In this document: piece by piece, positions 24,706 to 35,200 of the stretch
Layout of the letters: each line of letters starts with the position of its first letter
Position numbering within the stretch: position 1 is the first letter of the stretch
Position numbers and translations under genes: made by a program
NCBI GenBank assembly: GCA_902786545.1
Contig: CADACU010000009.1
Span: forward strand, 1 to 64,000
Reading direction: 5' to 3'
DNA: 64,000 bases
DNA from: an uncultured Anaerovibrio sp.
GTDB taxonomy: Bacteria; Bacillota; Negativicutes; Selenomonadales; Selenomonadaceae
Notes under the pieces: model-generated
What the model was told of the DNA's origin: nothing
The model's input: only the letters and a program-made list of their open reading frames with translations
The model's database searches: none

Positions 24706-25545
24706 ATGAAATTTAATTTTACCAAGCTTCAGGGCACAGGTAATGATTTTGTTTTGATTGATTGTTTAAAGGAGCCGGAGCTGGATTATATTGGGGCAGC
24801 CAAGTCACTGTGTGACCGCCATTATGGCATTGGGGCCGATGGTATTTTGCTGGTGCTTCCGTCCGATAAGGCCGACATCTGCATGCGGATTATCAACGCT
24901 GATGGCAGTGAGGCGGAGATGTGCGGCAACGGTATCCGCTGCTTTGCCCGTTATGTTTATGAAAAGGGCATTGTGACCAAAGAGGAGTTTACCGTGGAAA
25001 CCGGGGCTGGTATCCTGGTACCGAAGATGATATTGAAGGGTGGCCAGGTCAGTCTGGTTCAGGTGGATATGGGTGAACCAATTCTTGAAGGGGATAATAT
25101 CCCCGTACAGGGCTTTGGCCTAAACCGGGTCATAAATGAGTCCATTGCCGTAAAGGACAAGGAGTTCAAAATGACCTGTGTGTCCATGGGGAATCCTCAT
25201 TGCGTGGTATTTGTCGATGATGCCGAGGGCTTCCCGATTTATGAATACGGTCCTCTTTTTGAGTCCCATGAAAAATTCCCCCGGAAAACCAATACTGAGT
25301 TTGTGGAAATAAAGGATAGGTCCCATCTCCGTATGCGGGTTTGGGAACGGGGGGCAGCGGTTACTTTGGCTTGTGGTACCGGTTCCTGTGCAACGCTTAC
25401 GGCTGCAGTGTTAAATGGCCTGGCTGACCGCAAGGCGGAAATACAGCTGGATGGCGGCAAGCTGATTGTGGAGTGGGCCGATAACAACCATCTGTATATG
25501 ACTGGTCCCGCTGAATTCGTATTTACCGGTGTAGCGGAAATTTAG
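24706..25545 (+). CDS. dapF: diaminopimelate epimerase
   Basis: A 279-residue enzyme converting LL- to meso-diaminopimelate for lysine and peptidoglycan synthesis. Both catalytic cysteines are in place: Cys73 in EMCGNGIRCFA and Cys223 in LACGTGSC. The N-terminal KLQGTGNDFVLID and MGNPHCVVF motifs are also present. The start follows AGGGAGGAA. It begins the conserved run dapF-yicC-remA-gmk-rpoZ-coaBC, and yicC starts 11 bases after its stop. Confidence 0.96.
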   Translation: MKFNFTKLQGTGNDFVLIDCLKEPELDYIGAAKSLCDRHYGIGADGILLVLPSDKADICMRIINADGSEAEMCGNGIRCFARYVYEKGIVTKEEFTVETGAGILVPKMILKGGQVSLVQVDMGEPILEGDNIPVQGFGLNRVINESIAVKDKEFKMTCVSMGNPHCVVFVDDAEGFPIYEYGPLFESHEKFPRKTNTEFVEIKDRSHLRMRVWERGAAVTLACGTGSCATLTAAVLNGLADRKAEIQLDGGKLIVEWADNNHLYMTGPAEFVFTGVAEI

Positions 25546-25556
25546 GAGATATGGCG

Positions 25557-26435
25557 ATGATTAAAAGTATGACCGGCTTTGGTGCCGGGGATTTTGAAGA
25601 TGAGTCCTTTAAGGTTCATGTGGAAATAAAGACGGTAAATCAGCGATATTTGGAAGTGAATTTCCATATGCACCATACTTTGGCGGCCTTTGAGGCGGAT
25701 ATTACCCAAAAGATTAAGGAATATATCTCTCGGGGCAAATTGGACATAAATGTGAAATATCACGATTTGCGGGAAAAGAAGGTATCCATTATCGTGGATA
25801 AGGGCTTGGTAGAGGCCTATGGTTCGGCCTTGACCAATATAAATGAACAGCTGGGGCTGACCCGGCCGTTTTCGGCAGTAGATATTGCCCGGTTCCCGGA
25901 TGTGCTGTGCGTTGACGATGAAGATAATGATATGGAAGAAGCCGGACCGGCAATTTTGTCGGCGGTGGAAGCTGCCTTGAAGAATTTAGTGGCTATGCGG
26001 GAAAAGGAAGGACGCAATATTGAAGGCGATCTGTTGGCCCGGGTGGATACACTGGAGAGCTATGTAAACCAGCTGGAAAAATTGGCACCGGAAATTGTGG
26101 CCAATTACCGTCAGCGGTTGGAGACCTTGTTGGAGCAGTATCTGGCCAAGGAGGATATTGACGAAACCAGGATTATCCAGGAAACGGCCCTGTTCACTGA
26201 CAAGGTGAATTACACGGAAGAGGTTGTCCGGCTGCACAGTCACTTCCAGCAGTTTAGGGAGATTATCAAAGCCGATGAGCCGGTGGGCCGGAAGATTGAT
26301 TTCCTGATTCAGGAGATGAACCGGGAGATTAACACGGTTGCATCCAAGGCTAATTCGGTGGGAGCCGCCCAGATTGCCGTGGATGTAAAATGTGAGATTG
26401 AAAAAATTCGTGAGCAAATTCAAAATATAGAATAA
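25557..26435 (+). CDS. YicC family endoribonuclease
   Basis: A 292-residue YicC-type protein. The N-terminal domain starts MIKSMTGFGAGDF and contains VEIKTVNQRYLEVNF. The C-terminal DUF1732 domain contains DETRIIQETALFTDKVN, GRKIDFLIQEMNREINT and KANSVGAAQ. YicC was shown in E. coli and B. subtilis to be an RNase. ATG 25557 is chosen over ATG 25551 because GGAG at 25545-25548 then has eight-base spacing and the family begins M(I/R)xSMTGFG. Its position before remA-gmk is standard in Bacillota. Confidence 0.93.
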   Translation: MIKSMTGFGAGDFEDESFKVHVEIKTVNQRYLEVNFHMHHTLAAFEADITQKIKEYISRGKLDINVKYHDLREKKVSIIVDKGLVEAYGSALTNINEQLGLTRPFSAVDIARFPDVLCVDDEDNDMEEAGPAILSAVEAALKNLVAMREKEGRNIEGDLLARVDTLESYVNQLEKLAPEIVANYRQRLETLLEQYLAKEDIDETRIIQETALFTDKVNYTEEVVRLHSHFQQFREIIKADEPVGRKIDFLIQEMNREINTVASKANSVGAAQIAVDVKCEIEKIREQIQNIE

Positions 26436-26450
26436 GGGCGTGACGAATTT

Positions 26451-26696
26451 ATGAGTTTTAAGCTAATAAATATCGGCTTTGGCAATGTGGTTTCGGCCAA
26501 TAAGGTGGTAGCGGTGGTGAGTCCTGAGTCGGCCCCGATCAAACGGGTGGTACAGGATGCCAAGGAACGTGGCCAGTTGGTGGATGCTACATATGGCCGC
26601 CGTAAGCGGGCGGTTATCATAATGGACAGCGGTCATGTGATTTTGTCGGCAGTTCAGCCGGATACCATGTCACATCGATTTGTTGAGGAGGATTAG
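26451..26696 (+). CDS. remA: RemA family regulator (DUF370)
   Basis: An 81-residue small DNA-binding protein with the DUF370 signatures [20 protein letters not shown] and [19 protein letters not shown]. In B. subtilis, RemA activates biofilm matrix and osmoprotection genes. Here it sits between yicC and gmk as in many Bacillota, three bases before gmk. It is full length. Target genes cannot be read from this window. Confidence 0.92.
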   Translation: MSFKLINIGFGNVVSANKVVAVVSPESAPIKRVVQDAKERGQLVDATYGRRKRAVIIMDSGHVILSAVQPDTMSHRFVEED

Positions 26697-26699
26697 TTA

Positions 26700-27317
26700 A
26701 TGCGTAAAGGCTTGCTGATTGTTATATCAGGTCCATCGGGCACCGGCAAGGGTACGGTCTGCGAGGTGGTCAGAAAGAAAAATCCTGATATAGCTTATTC
26801 TGTATCAGCTACCACCCGAGCTGCCCGTCCCGGGGAGCAGGATGGTGTAAATTATTATTTCCATACCAAGGAAGAATTTGTGGCGATGATCAACAACGGA
26901 GAGCTGTTGGAATGGGCCAATGTTTATGGCAATTACTACGGGACTCCATTGAAAAAGATTGAAGAGCAACGGGCCAAGGGTATCGATATCATTTTGGAAA
27001 TAGATACCCAGGGGGCCATGAATGTTAAGGAAAAATGTCCGGATGGGCTGTTTATTTTCCTTGTGCCACCATCGCTGGATGAATTGAAAAGCCGCCTGTG
27101 CGGTCGTGGTACGGAAGACGATGAAAGCCTGAAGCGGCGTTTGGGTTCGGCTATTGCTGAAATCGAAATTGGCCGTCAATACAGATATGTTGTTGTCAAT
27201 AAAACAGTGGATATTGCTGCCGACGAAATTACCAATATAATTCAGGCCGAGCGGCATCGCACTGATTTGAATATTGAAATTTTGGATAAGTTGAAAAATC
27301 GGAAGGAGATTGAATAA
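26700..27317 (+). CDS. gmk: guanylate kinase
   Basis: A 205-residue kinase phosphorylating GMP to GDP. The P-loop GPSGTGKG is at 11-18. The GMP-binding region contains SVSATTRAARPGE and GVNYYFHTKEEF, and the lid contains RLCGRGTEDDESLKRR. It has the normal length. The TAA stop shares its last A with the rpoZ ATG (one-base overlap), so the two are translationally coupled. Confidence 0.96.
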   Translation: MRKGLLIVISGPSGTGKGTVCEVVRKKNPDIAYSVSATTRAARPGEQDGVNYYFHTKEEFVAMINNGELLEWANVYGNYYGTPLKKIEEQRAKGIDIILEIDTQGAMNVKEKCPDGLFIFLVPPSLDELKSRLCGRGTEDDESLKRRLGSAIAEIEIGRQYRYVVVNKTVDIAADEITNIIQAERHRTDLNIEILDKLKNRKEIE

Positions 27318-27532
27318 TGGATATTGTAACCCCATCTTTAGATCAGGTATTACCAAAGGTAGATAGCCGCTATACGCTGGTTTCTTTGGCGGCAAAACGG
27401 GCTCGTGATATTATGGATGGCAGCCACGATGTAAAGGCTGACCGGGTTTCCACCCGAGATGTTACCAATGCCCTGGAGGAGATTTATGAGGGCAAAATCA
27501 CCTATAAGCGTTTGCGCAATACTTCCAAGTAA
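27317..27532 (+). CDS. rpoZ: RNA polymerase omega subunit
   Basis: A 71-residue protein. The omega motifs SRYTLVSLAAKRARDI and ALEEIYEGKITY are present. It stabilises the beta' subunit of RNA polymerase. It overlaps gmk by one base and precedes coaBC by 22 bases, which is the usual order. Confidence 0.93.
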   Translation: MDIVTPSLDQVLPKVDSRYTLVSLAAKRARDIMDGSHDVKADRVSTRDVTNALEEIYEGKITYKRLRNTSK

Positions 27533-27554
27533 TTGATTTAAAAGGAACAAGCTT

Positions 27555-28748
27555 ATGCTTAAGGACAAGAATGTTATACTGGGGGTTACCGGCGGTATCG
27601 CGGCATATAAGTCAGTGGAAATTGCCAGCCGGCTGCGAAAGGCCGGAGCATCAGTCCATGTAATTATGACGGCCGGTGCTCAGAATTTTATTACCCCATT
27701 GACTTTTCGGGAAATAACCGGCAATCCGGTAACGACCACCATGTGGGGGGAAATAACCAACTACAATGTGGAGCATATTGCCTTGGCCCAGTTGGCTGAT
27801 GTGATAATTGTTGCGCCGGCAACGGCTAATTTTATTGCCAAGGCAGCTATGGGAATGGCGGATGATATGCTGACCACCACTCTGTTGGCTACCAAAGCTC
27901 CAATATTTTTTGCGCCAGCTATGAACACCAATATGTATGAGAATTCCCTCACACAGGGAAATATTCAGAAATTGGTGGATTTGGGCTGGCATTTTATTCC
28001 ACCGGCTACCGGTCATTTGGCCTGCGGCACGGAGGGAAAGGGGCGTATGCCTGAACCGGCAGAAATTGTGGCTTTTGTAGAGGAAAATTCAGCCATGAGC
28101 CTCGATATGACTGGGCATAAAGTACTGGTAACAGCAGCAGGTACCTATGAGCCTATTGATCCGGTGCGGTATATTGGCAACCGTTCCAGTGGTAAAATGG
28201 GGTATGCCATTGCTGAAGCGGCACAAAAACGGGGGGCTGAAGTTGTATTGGTATCCGGCCCATCGGCACTGAAGGCTCCGGCTGGGGTGAAGCTTATTAA
28301 GGTTGAAACTGCGGCGCAAATGCGGGATGCGGTTATGGATAACTGCCAGCAGGCTGATATTATCATCAAGGCAGCCGCTGTAGCTGATTATCGGGTACAG
28401 GAAGTTTCTGAGCATAAAATAAAGAAGAATGACCAGGAATTGGTGCTCGTTCTGGAAAAAAATCCGGATATTCTTAAAGAGCTGGGGGCAAAAAAGCGGG
28501 CTGGCCAGCTTTTGGTGGGCTTTGCTGCTGAGACGCAGAATCTGCTGGAATACGCCAAGGATAAGCTGGAAAAGAAAAATCTTGATATGATTGTAGCCAA
28601 CGATGTTTCCAGAAAGGATGCTGGGTTCAATACAGATACCAATCTGGTAAAGCTGCTTTATCGTAATGGCACGGTGGATGAGCTGCCGCTTATGAGCAAG
28701 CATCTGCTGGCTGATGAATTACTTAACCGAGTATTGAGATTGAAATAA
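27555..28748 (+). CDS. coaBC: bifunctional phosphopantothenoylcysteine decarboxylase/synthetase
   Basis: A 397-residue bifunctional enzyme of coenzyme A synthesis. The N-terminal flavin-dependent decarboxylase (CoaC, about 1-180) contains GVTGGIAAYKSVE, VEHIALAQLADVIIVAPATAN and PAMNTNMYEN. The C-terminal synthetase (CoaB, about 190-397) contains VTAAGTYEPIDPVRYIGNRSSGKMG and KKNPDIL-type nucleotide-binding motifs. It condenses 4'-phosphopantothenate with cysteine and then decarboxylates the product. It is the last gene of the dapF block. priA, often next to coaBC, is instead 14 kb upstream here. Confidence 0.96.
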   Translation: MLKDKNVILGVTGGIAAYKSVEIASRLRKAGASVHVIMTAGAQNFITPLTFREITGNPVTTTMWGEITNYNVEHIALAQLADVIIVAPATANFIAKAAMGMADDMLTTTLLATKAPIFFAPAMNTNMYENSLTQGNIQKLVDLGWHFIPPATGHLACGTEGKGRMPEPAEIVAFVEENSAMSLDMTGHKVLVTAAGTYEPIDPVRYIGNRSSGKMGYAIAEAAQKRGAEVVLVSGPSALKAPAGVKLIKVETAAQMRDAVMDNCQQADIIIKAAAVADYRVQEVSEHKIKKNDQELVLVLEKNPDILKELGAKKRAGQLLVGFAAETQNLLEYAKDKLEKKNLDMIVANDVSRKDAGFNTDTNLVKLLYRNGTVDELPLMSKHLLADELLNRVLRLK

Positions 28749-28761
28749 TGTATGATTGCTG

Positions 28762-28804
28762 AGCAATATATGGAGATATATCTGTATATTGCTTTATTTT
28801 TTTT
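28762..28804 (+). terminator. terminator after coaBC
   Basis: AGCAATATA (28762-28770) pairs with TATATTGCT (28785-28793), followed by TTATTTTTTTT. Confidence 0.85.
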
Positions 28805-28866
28805 GCAGGAATAGGCTAAATGGTGACGAAATACTTATAATAATTACTTTGAAAGGATGAACTGCT

Positions 28867-29169
28867 ATGGAAATCAAGAAGGAAAAAAATGGTTCAGTAC
28901 TGAAACTGACTCTTATAGGAAAGCTATCCATCCAGGAAGCCAAGGAATTAGGCAAGGTAGTAGATGATGAGCTGTCCGATGTTACGGATTTGACTTTCGA
29001 CTTTAAGGAGCTGACCTATGTGTCTTCAGCCGGGCTTAGAGTATTGCTTACAGCTCAGAACATAATGGATGATGCCGGTGGCACCATGAAACTGTTAAAT
29101 GTTTCACCGTTTATTATGGATGTACTTAAGCTGACCGGATTTAATAAGTTTATGAATATAGAGAATTGA
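28867..29169 (+). CDS. STAS domain anti-sigma factor antagonist (RsbV/SpoIIAA-like)
   Basis: A 100-residue single STAS domain. The phosphorylation loop is YVSSAGLRVL, with Ser54 at the position of the regulated serine in SpoIIAA/RsbV (the usual preceding Asp is Ser53). Such proteins bind an RsbW-type kinase/anti-sigma factor when unphosphorylated and are reactivated by a PP2C phosphatase. It starts after a new TATAAT-like element and lies 33 bases before the NRPS gene. A SpoIIE/RsbU phosphatase closes the same gene run. A matching kinase is not encoded in the window. The inference is that it controls expression or activity of the adjacent NRPS pathway. Confidence 0.88.
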   Translation: MEIKKEKNGSVLKLTLIGKLSIQEAKELGKVVDDELSDVTDLTFDFKELTYVSSAGLRVLLTAQNIMDDAGGTMKLLNVSPFIMDVLKLTGFNKFMNIEN

Positions 29170-29202
29170 TAATCATTTGGTGTCAATCAGGGAGAAAATT
29201 AA

Positions 29203-32200
29203 ATGAAATTATTAGTTAATGAATTCTTGGCTCAAGCAACAGCCCGGCCGGACAAACCAGCGGTGATGGATTGCTATGGTACGGATACATATGGCGTTCT
29301 TAACCGGCGTTCGGCGATTGTGGCGGCCCGTTTACTTGATATGTCGCAAAATCCAAATACAGGAATGCGGGTTGGTGTACTGCTTCCCCGTAACCGAGCT
29401 TATTTAACGGCAGTATTAGGTATTTTACGGTCTGGCGGAGCGGTAGTTCCTTTGGAAGAGGATTATCCGGCAGAGCGGGTACACTCTGTGTTGAGAGATG
29501 CAGGCTGTGTTGCCTGTATTTCTATTGAACAGTTATCCGGAAAGGTTGCTGACATCCCTGTTTTGACATTAGAGGATATATTTGCTGATGAGGATACCCT
29601 TGCGGTAGATGAGACCATAAATTTATCGGCCCCGGACAAGGAAGGCTTGATTCTCTTTACTTCTGGCTCTACTGGCAAGCCGAAGGGAGTAGTGCACCGT
29701 CACACCTTTTTCTCCATGTGGCTTTACACTGTGAAGGGATACCATGAGTTTTCGGGCAAAGATGTGACCTGCTGTATGGCCGGGATGACATTTATTGCAT
29801 CTTTTGTGGATCTTTATCCGCCGCTTATGGTTGGAGGCAGCGTCTACATTGCCAGCTCCACGGAGCGGATGAATGCAGACATGCTGTATAAAATTATCCA
29901 AAAGCGTCATATCACCGGGATGTTTTTGCCACCGCAGATGTTCTATGTAATGCGGGAGTTGTACGGCCGTTTGCCACTAGATTATGTTGTCTTAGGCGGT
30001 GAAAAGGCGAAGGCAAAGTACACTATGGACGGCAATATTCACGAGGTATATGGTTCCAGTGAATGTGCAGCTATTCTTCTTCATAAAATAGCCCAGGAGG
30101 ATTCCCGTATGTTGGGAAAACCGGGTAATGGTGTAAGTGTTTATCTGGTTTCGGATGATGGAAAACTCATTCAGGAGCCGGGTGTACTTGGTGAGCTATG
30201 CGTGGAAAGTCCTTGGCTGGCATTGAGATATAACAATATGCCTGAGGAAACGGCTGCCAAGTTTATGGATAATCCATTCGGTGCGGGTCGTCTGTTTCAC
30301 ACCGGAGATTACATGGCTTATGATGAAGAGGGAAATCTTCTGTTCCACGGTCGTAAAGACCATATGGTGAAGCTTAGAGGGTACCGGGTAGAGCTTGGTG
30401 AAGTGGAATTGACTGTGCAAAAAGCCAATGGTGTTCAGGAGGCCGCCTGTGTCACTATTCGGGTGCATGGTGGCGACAAATTGGCTTGCTATTATATTGG
30501 TGACCAAGTGGACAGCAATGTTTTGCGCAATCATGTGAAGGCCATTTTGCCGGAATATATGGTGCCGGATTATTTTGTATATCTGGCTGATATGCCGCGC
30601 AACGAGCGGAATAAAGTGGATTACCTCGCCCTGAAAAATATGGAGCCCCCAGTAGAAGAGGAAGAATATGAACCACCACAAAATGACCTGGAGGCAAAGA
30701 TTTGTGCTGCTTTTGCCGAGGTATTGGAGCTGCCGAGGGTTAGTGCATTGGCAGATTTCTTTAATATGGGTGGAACTTCGTTGTCTGTGGCTATGTTGGT
30801 GGCTCAGCTGGATGATGCCACCTTGTCCTTTAACGATATAGCATCTTATCCAACTCCACGGGCCCTGGCAGCCTATTTAGAAGAAAATGCCAAGAACCAC
30901 CGGGAGAAGCCGGTAATGAACCGGGAATTTTATCCGCTTACCAAAACTCAGATGGGCATTTACTTGGAGGGGTTAACTGGTGGTAACACTTCCACCTATA
31001 CATTATCCTATTTGATGGTAGCTGATGCTAAGGTTACGGCTGACCAGTTGGTAAGGGCTGTAAAGGATGTTGTGGATGCGCATCCTTCTATGAAATATGT
31101 TATTCGGGCCGGGAAAGATGGTATACCACACATGTATATGGTACCAGATGCTGTGTTTGAGGTTCCTGTTATAGATGGTAGTGAGGAGCAGCGCCTGGAT
31201 TTTATCCGTGAATACATGCCAGTGGTACCTATGACAAATGAACTGCTGTTTTACTTTGCTGTTTATCGCACTGCAGAGCGATGCTATCTGGCCTTAAAGA
31301 GTCATCTGATTTTCTTTGATGCTACATCCTTAAGCCTCCTGATTAGTGAGCTGAACCGGGCCCTTGGTTCCTCCTCGGGCAGGGGAGAATATTTGCAGGA
31401 GGAATATACCATACAGCAAGTGGGTATGTATGAGGAAGCGCTCATGCAGGAAGGGGCTCATGAAAAGGCTGAGGCATATTTTCAAAATCTGTTTGCCAAG
31501 ATGGATGAAGTACCATCATTGATGGGCGATCGGGAAGGATCTCTTACCCCGGGAGTCAGTGAAAATATGCGGTATATACCGAAAAACCTTACTGTAGAGC
31601 AGGTAAAGGCTTTTTGTAATCGCCATCAAATATCTGAGGGCAGCTTCTTTATGGGAGCCATGGCGTTACTGTTGTCCAAATACCTGAACAGCAAGCAGGT
31701 TTCCTTTTCCAGTGTATATAACGGCCGTGCCCAGGCGGGGATGGATACCACTATTGGCACGCTTATAAAACGAATTCCTGTTTATGGTGATTTTACTGAA
31801 AATATGCCGGTGGTGGACTATCTGCGGAATATGGGACGGCAGATTGTCACCAGCATGGGTAACGATATTTATTCCTTTGATGAGGTGCTGAAGCATTGTC
31901 CGGTAAATGAGGATGTGGAATTCATCTATCAGGGAGATTTGTTCACCGATAACATGGGCGGTGGTAATAACGATGAAGGTGGAAATCTCATTTGTGGCGA
32001 TTCCTATTTCCTGGAGCATTACCACACCGGCATGGTTACGGGGTGCTTCTCTATTCAATTTTTCTCTACCAATGGTTTGTATAATATGACCATAGAATAT
32101 CGCAATGAGCGGTTCTCACCGGCCTTTGTGGAGCGGTTTGCCCAGGATTTGTTTACGGTAGCGGAAGGGCTTTTACGCCAGGAGTTGATTGGGGATATTT

Positions 32201-35200
32201 CCCTTCTTACGGACGACGACAAGAAATCCTTGGCCGTCTTTAACGATACACAAGTTATCATGGATTTTGTCCCTGTACAGGAACAGATTCGCCGGCAGGC
32301 CCAAATGACGCCTGACAAGATGGCTGTTACAGCTGCCGGTCACTCGCTGACCTTTAGGGAACTGGATGAGCTTTCCGACCAAGTGGCCCATTCCCTTATC
32401 AGCGAAGGGGTGACATTGGAAACACTGGTTGGCGTACTCTTTGACCGGGAGGTTTGGGCCTATGTGGCCGAAATTGGTATATTAAAGGCCGGTGGTGCCT
32501 TCGTACCATTTATTCCGGAGTATCCGGATGAGCGGATAGAGTATTGTCTGGAAGATGGCAATATTCCTATTTTGCTTACTTCAACGGATTTGATGAACCA
32601 GCGTTCAGCCCTTAGGGAGCAGTGCAAAGTGTTGTCCTTGGACAAGCTTCTGGAGAATAAGGTGGCGGACACTGACCTTCCGAAGGTTGGTGCTGATAAT
32701 TTGGCCTATTGTATCTATACCTCCGGTACTACCGGGAAACCGAAGGGGGTAATGATTGAACATAAAAATATTGCCAACTATGTTCATTGCAATGAAAAAT
32801 CTCCGGAAATTATGCATTATACCAAGTCAGGGCGCGTTGCCTTGGCATTGGCTTCTTTCTCCTTTGATGTGTCCATCGTAGAGGAATTTGTTCCGCTGTG
32901 TAATGGCTGTTCGGTAGTAATTGCCACGGAAGAGGAGATACATACACCAAATCTGTTGGCCCAGCTGATTATAAATACTGGGGTAAATGGTATTACCTGT
33001 ACTCCGACCTATCTTTTGGGCCTGTTGGCTATCCCGGAAACTGTGGAAGCCCTGCAGCAGATTACCTTTTATGATGTGGGGGCGGAAGCCTTCCCAGCCG
33101 GGCTCTACCAGAAGCTACGCGCTCTGCGCCGGGACAGCGTGATTTTGAATGTATATGGTCCTACAGAGGCCACTATGGGCTGTGCTGCCGAGGAAATGGT
33201 GGAGAGCGAGGTTGTTACCGTTGGTACACCTATTGCCAATACCCAGTTCTATATAGCTGATTCCTTTGGCAATCCATTACCGATTGGTATACGGGGTGAG
33301 CTGATGATCTGCGGCCAGCAGGTTGGCCGGGGCTATATAAATTTACCGGATAAAACGGCAGCGTCCTTCTTTGATAAAGATGGCATCCGGGCCTATCGCA
33401 GCGGCGATTTGGCCGCATGGACCCATGATGGGAAAATCCGGGTCTTTGGCCGTATTGATAATCAGATTAAACTTCGGGGCTTCCGTATTGAGCTGGATGA
33501 AATTGAGAAGGTGCTGATGGAGTATCCTGACATCAATTCAGGGGCGGTTTCTGTCCTGAAAAAGGGCACAGGAGAATATTTGGTTGGTTATTATACTTCA
33601 GTTAATGCTGTGGATGATAATAAGCTCAAGAACCATCTTGCGGCTAAATTGCCGGAATATATGGTTCCAAATCTGTTTGTTCGACTGGAGGCTATGCCGT
33701 TGACGCCAAATGGCAAGGTAAACAGGCGAGCCCTGCCGGAACCGGATTTGTCGGCCTTCCGGGCCAAGTATGAGCCACCGGCCACGGAGGTGGAGCGGGT
33801 TCTTTGTCATGCCTTTGCCCTGGCCCTTAATTTGCCGGAGGACAAGGTGGGAGCCTTGGATGATTTCTTTGATTTGGGTGGTGATTCCCTTAGTGCCATG
33901 GTGGCTTTGGCCAACGCGGATATTTCGGGACTGATTGCCGCAGATATTTTCCAGAAGCGAACCCCTAGACAGATTGCGGTTATTGCTGAAGAACGGGTGA
34001 ATATGGGCAGCTTCGAAGAGCGGGAAATGGCAGCCCGCAAGCAGCCGTTGGCCTTGACCCCGCTGCAAATCCAAATGCTGGATATACAGCTGTTCCGCCC
34101 AGAGGCCACCATGTGGAGTAATATGCATTTTCTGGTGCAATTTGAGTTGGATGAGGTTGATATGCATCGGTTGTGTAAAGCGGTTAATCGGGCTATTGCC
34201 AATCATCCTGCCTTATCATCGGTATTCCGCTTTGACGAGAACCGGGAGTTGGTACAGCAGTATGTAGCTGGTATCCTGGAAGAGGTTGAGTTACAGGATA
34301 TCAATGAAGAAACCGTACCAATGCTGCCGGATGTTTTGGTTATGCCATTTGACAAAATATTGGATGCCTGTCTGTGCCGCGTAAAGGTGTTCCGGTCCCC
34401 ATCCCATGGATATATGTTTATGGATATTCATCATCTGCTGATGGATGGCGATTCCCTTGGGGTGCTGTTGGCGGATATTGTTAATGCGTACTTCGACCGG
34501 GAGCTTCAGCCTGATTATTATTTTGCCCTTCGCAGTGAAGAAATCCAGCGGATAGAGCAAGGTAGTTGGGATGAGGACCGGGCATGGTTTGAAGCGCAGT
34601 ATGGGGATGAGGTTTGGTGTAAAGTACCAGATATGTCTGTAGAGTCCCAGGAGTTGGTAGACCGTAAGCATATTGACCAGGCCGCTATGGAACAGCGTCT
34701 GGATTTTTCGGCCGATGATGTAAAAAAGGCTGAGAAATTCTGGGGGGTTAGTCACTCAGTAATGGCCATTGGCGCGGCTCTTTTGACCTTGTCCCGCTTT
34801 ACCGGCAAACAGCATGTCATGGTGAATTGGATTTATAATGATCGCCTGGCGGCGGAAGCTCAGCATGCTGTGGGTATGATGATAAAGAATTTACCGGCTG
34901 CAGCCCGTATGGAAGAATATGCCTCTATGTCTGAATTCCTCATATCTGTGAAGGATCAGGTGGCAGAGGGAATTGCGCATAGCTCCTATGATTTCATGGC
35001 AGAAAATTTTGAGCCTTTCGTTGATGATTGTATGGAGGTAAATCTCCAGCTGGGAATCAATGGCGACGAGCTGGATGTGTTTAAACCGACCCTTATTGAG
35101 CTGGCAGACGAATTTGCAGCTGCTGGTGCGCCTTTGGAGCTGGAGCTGCTGGAAAATAATTATGGTGATGGTGGCTTTGATTCCGAGATGGAATATGCAA

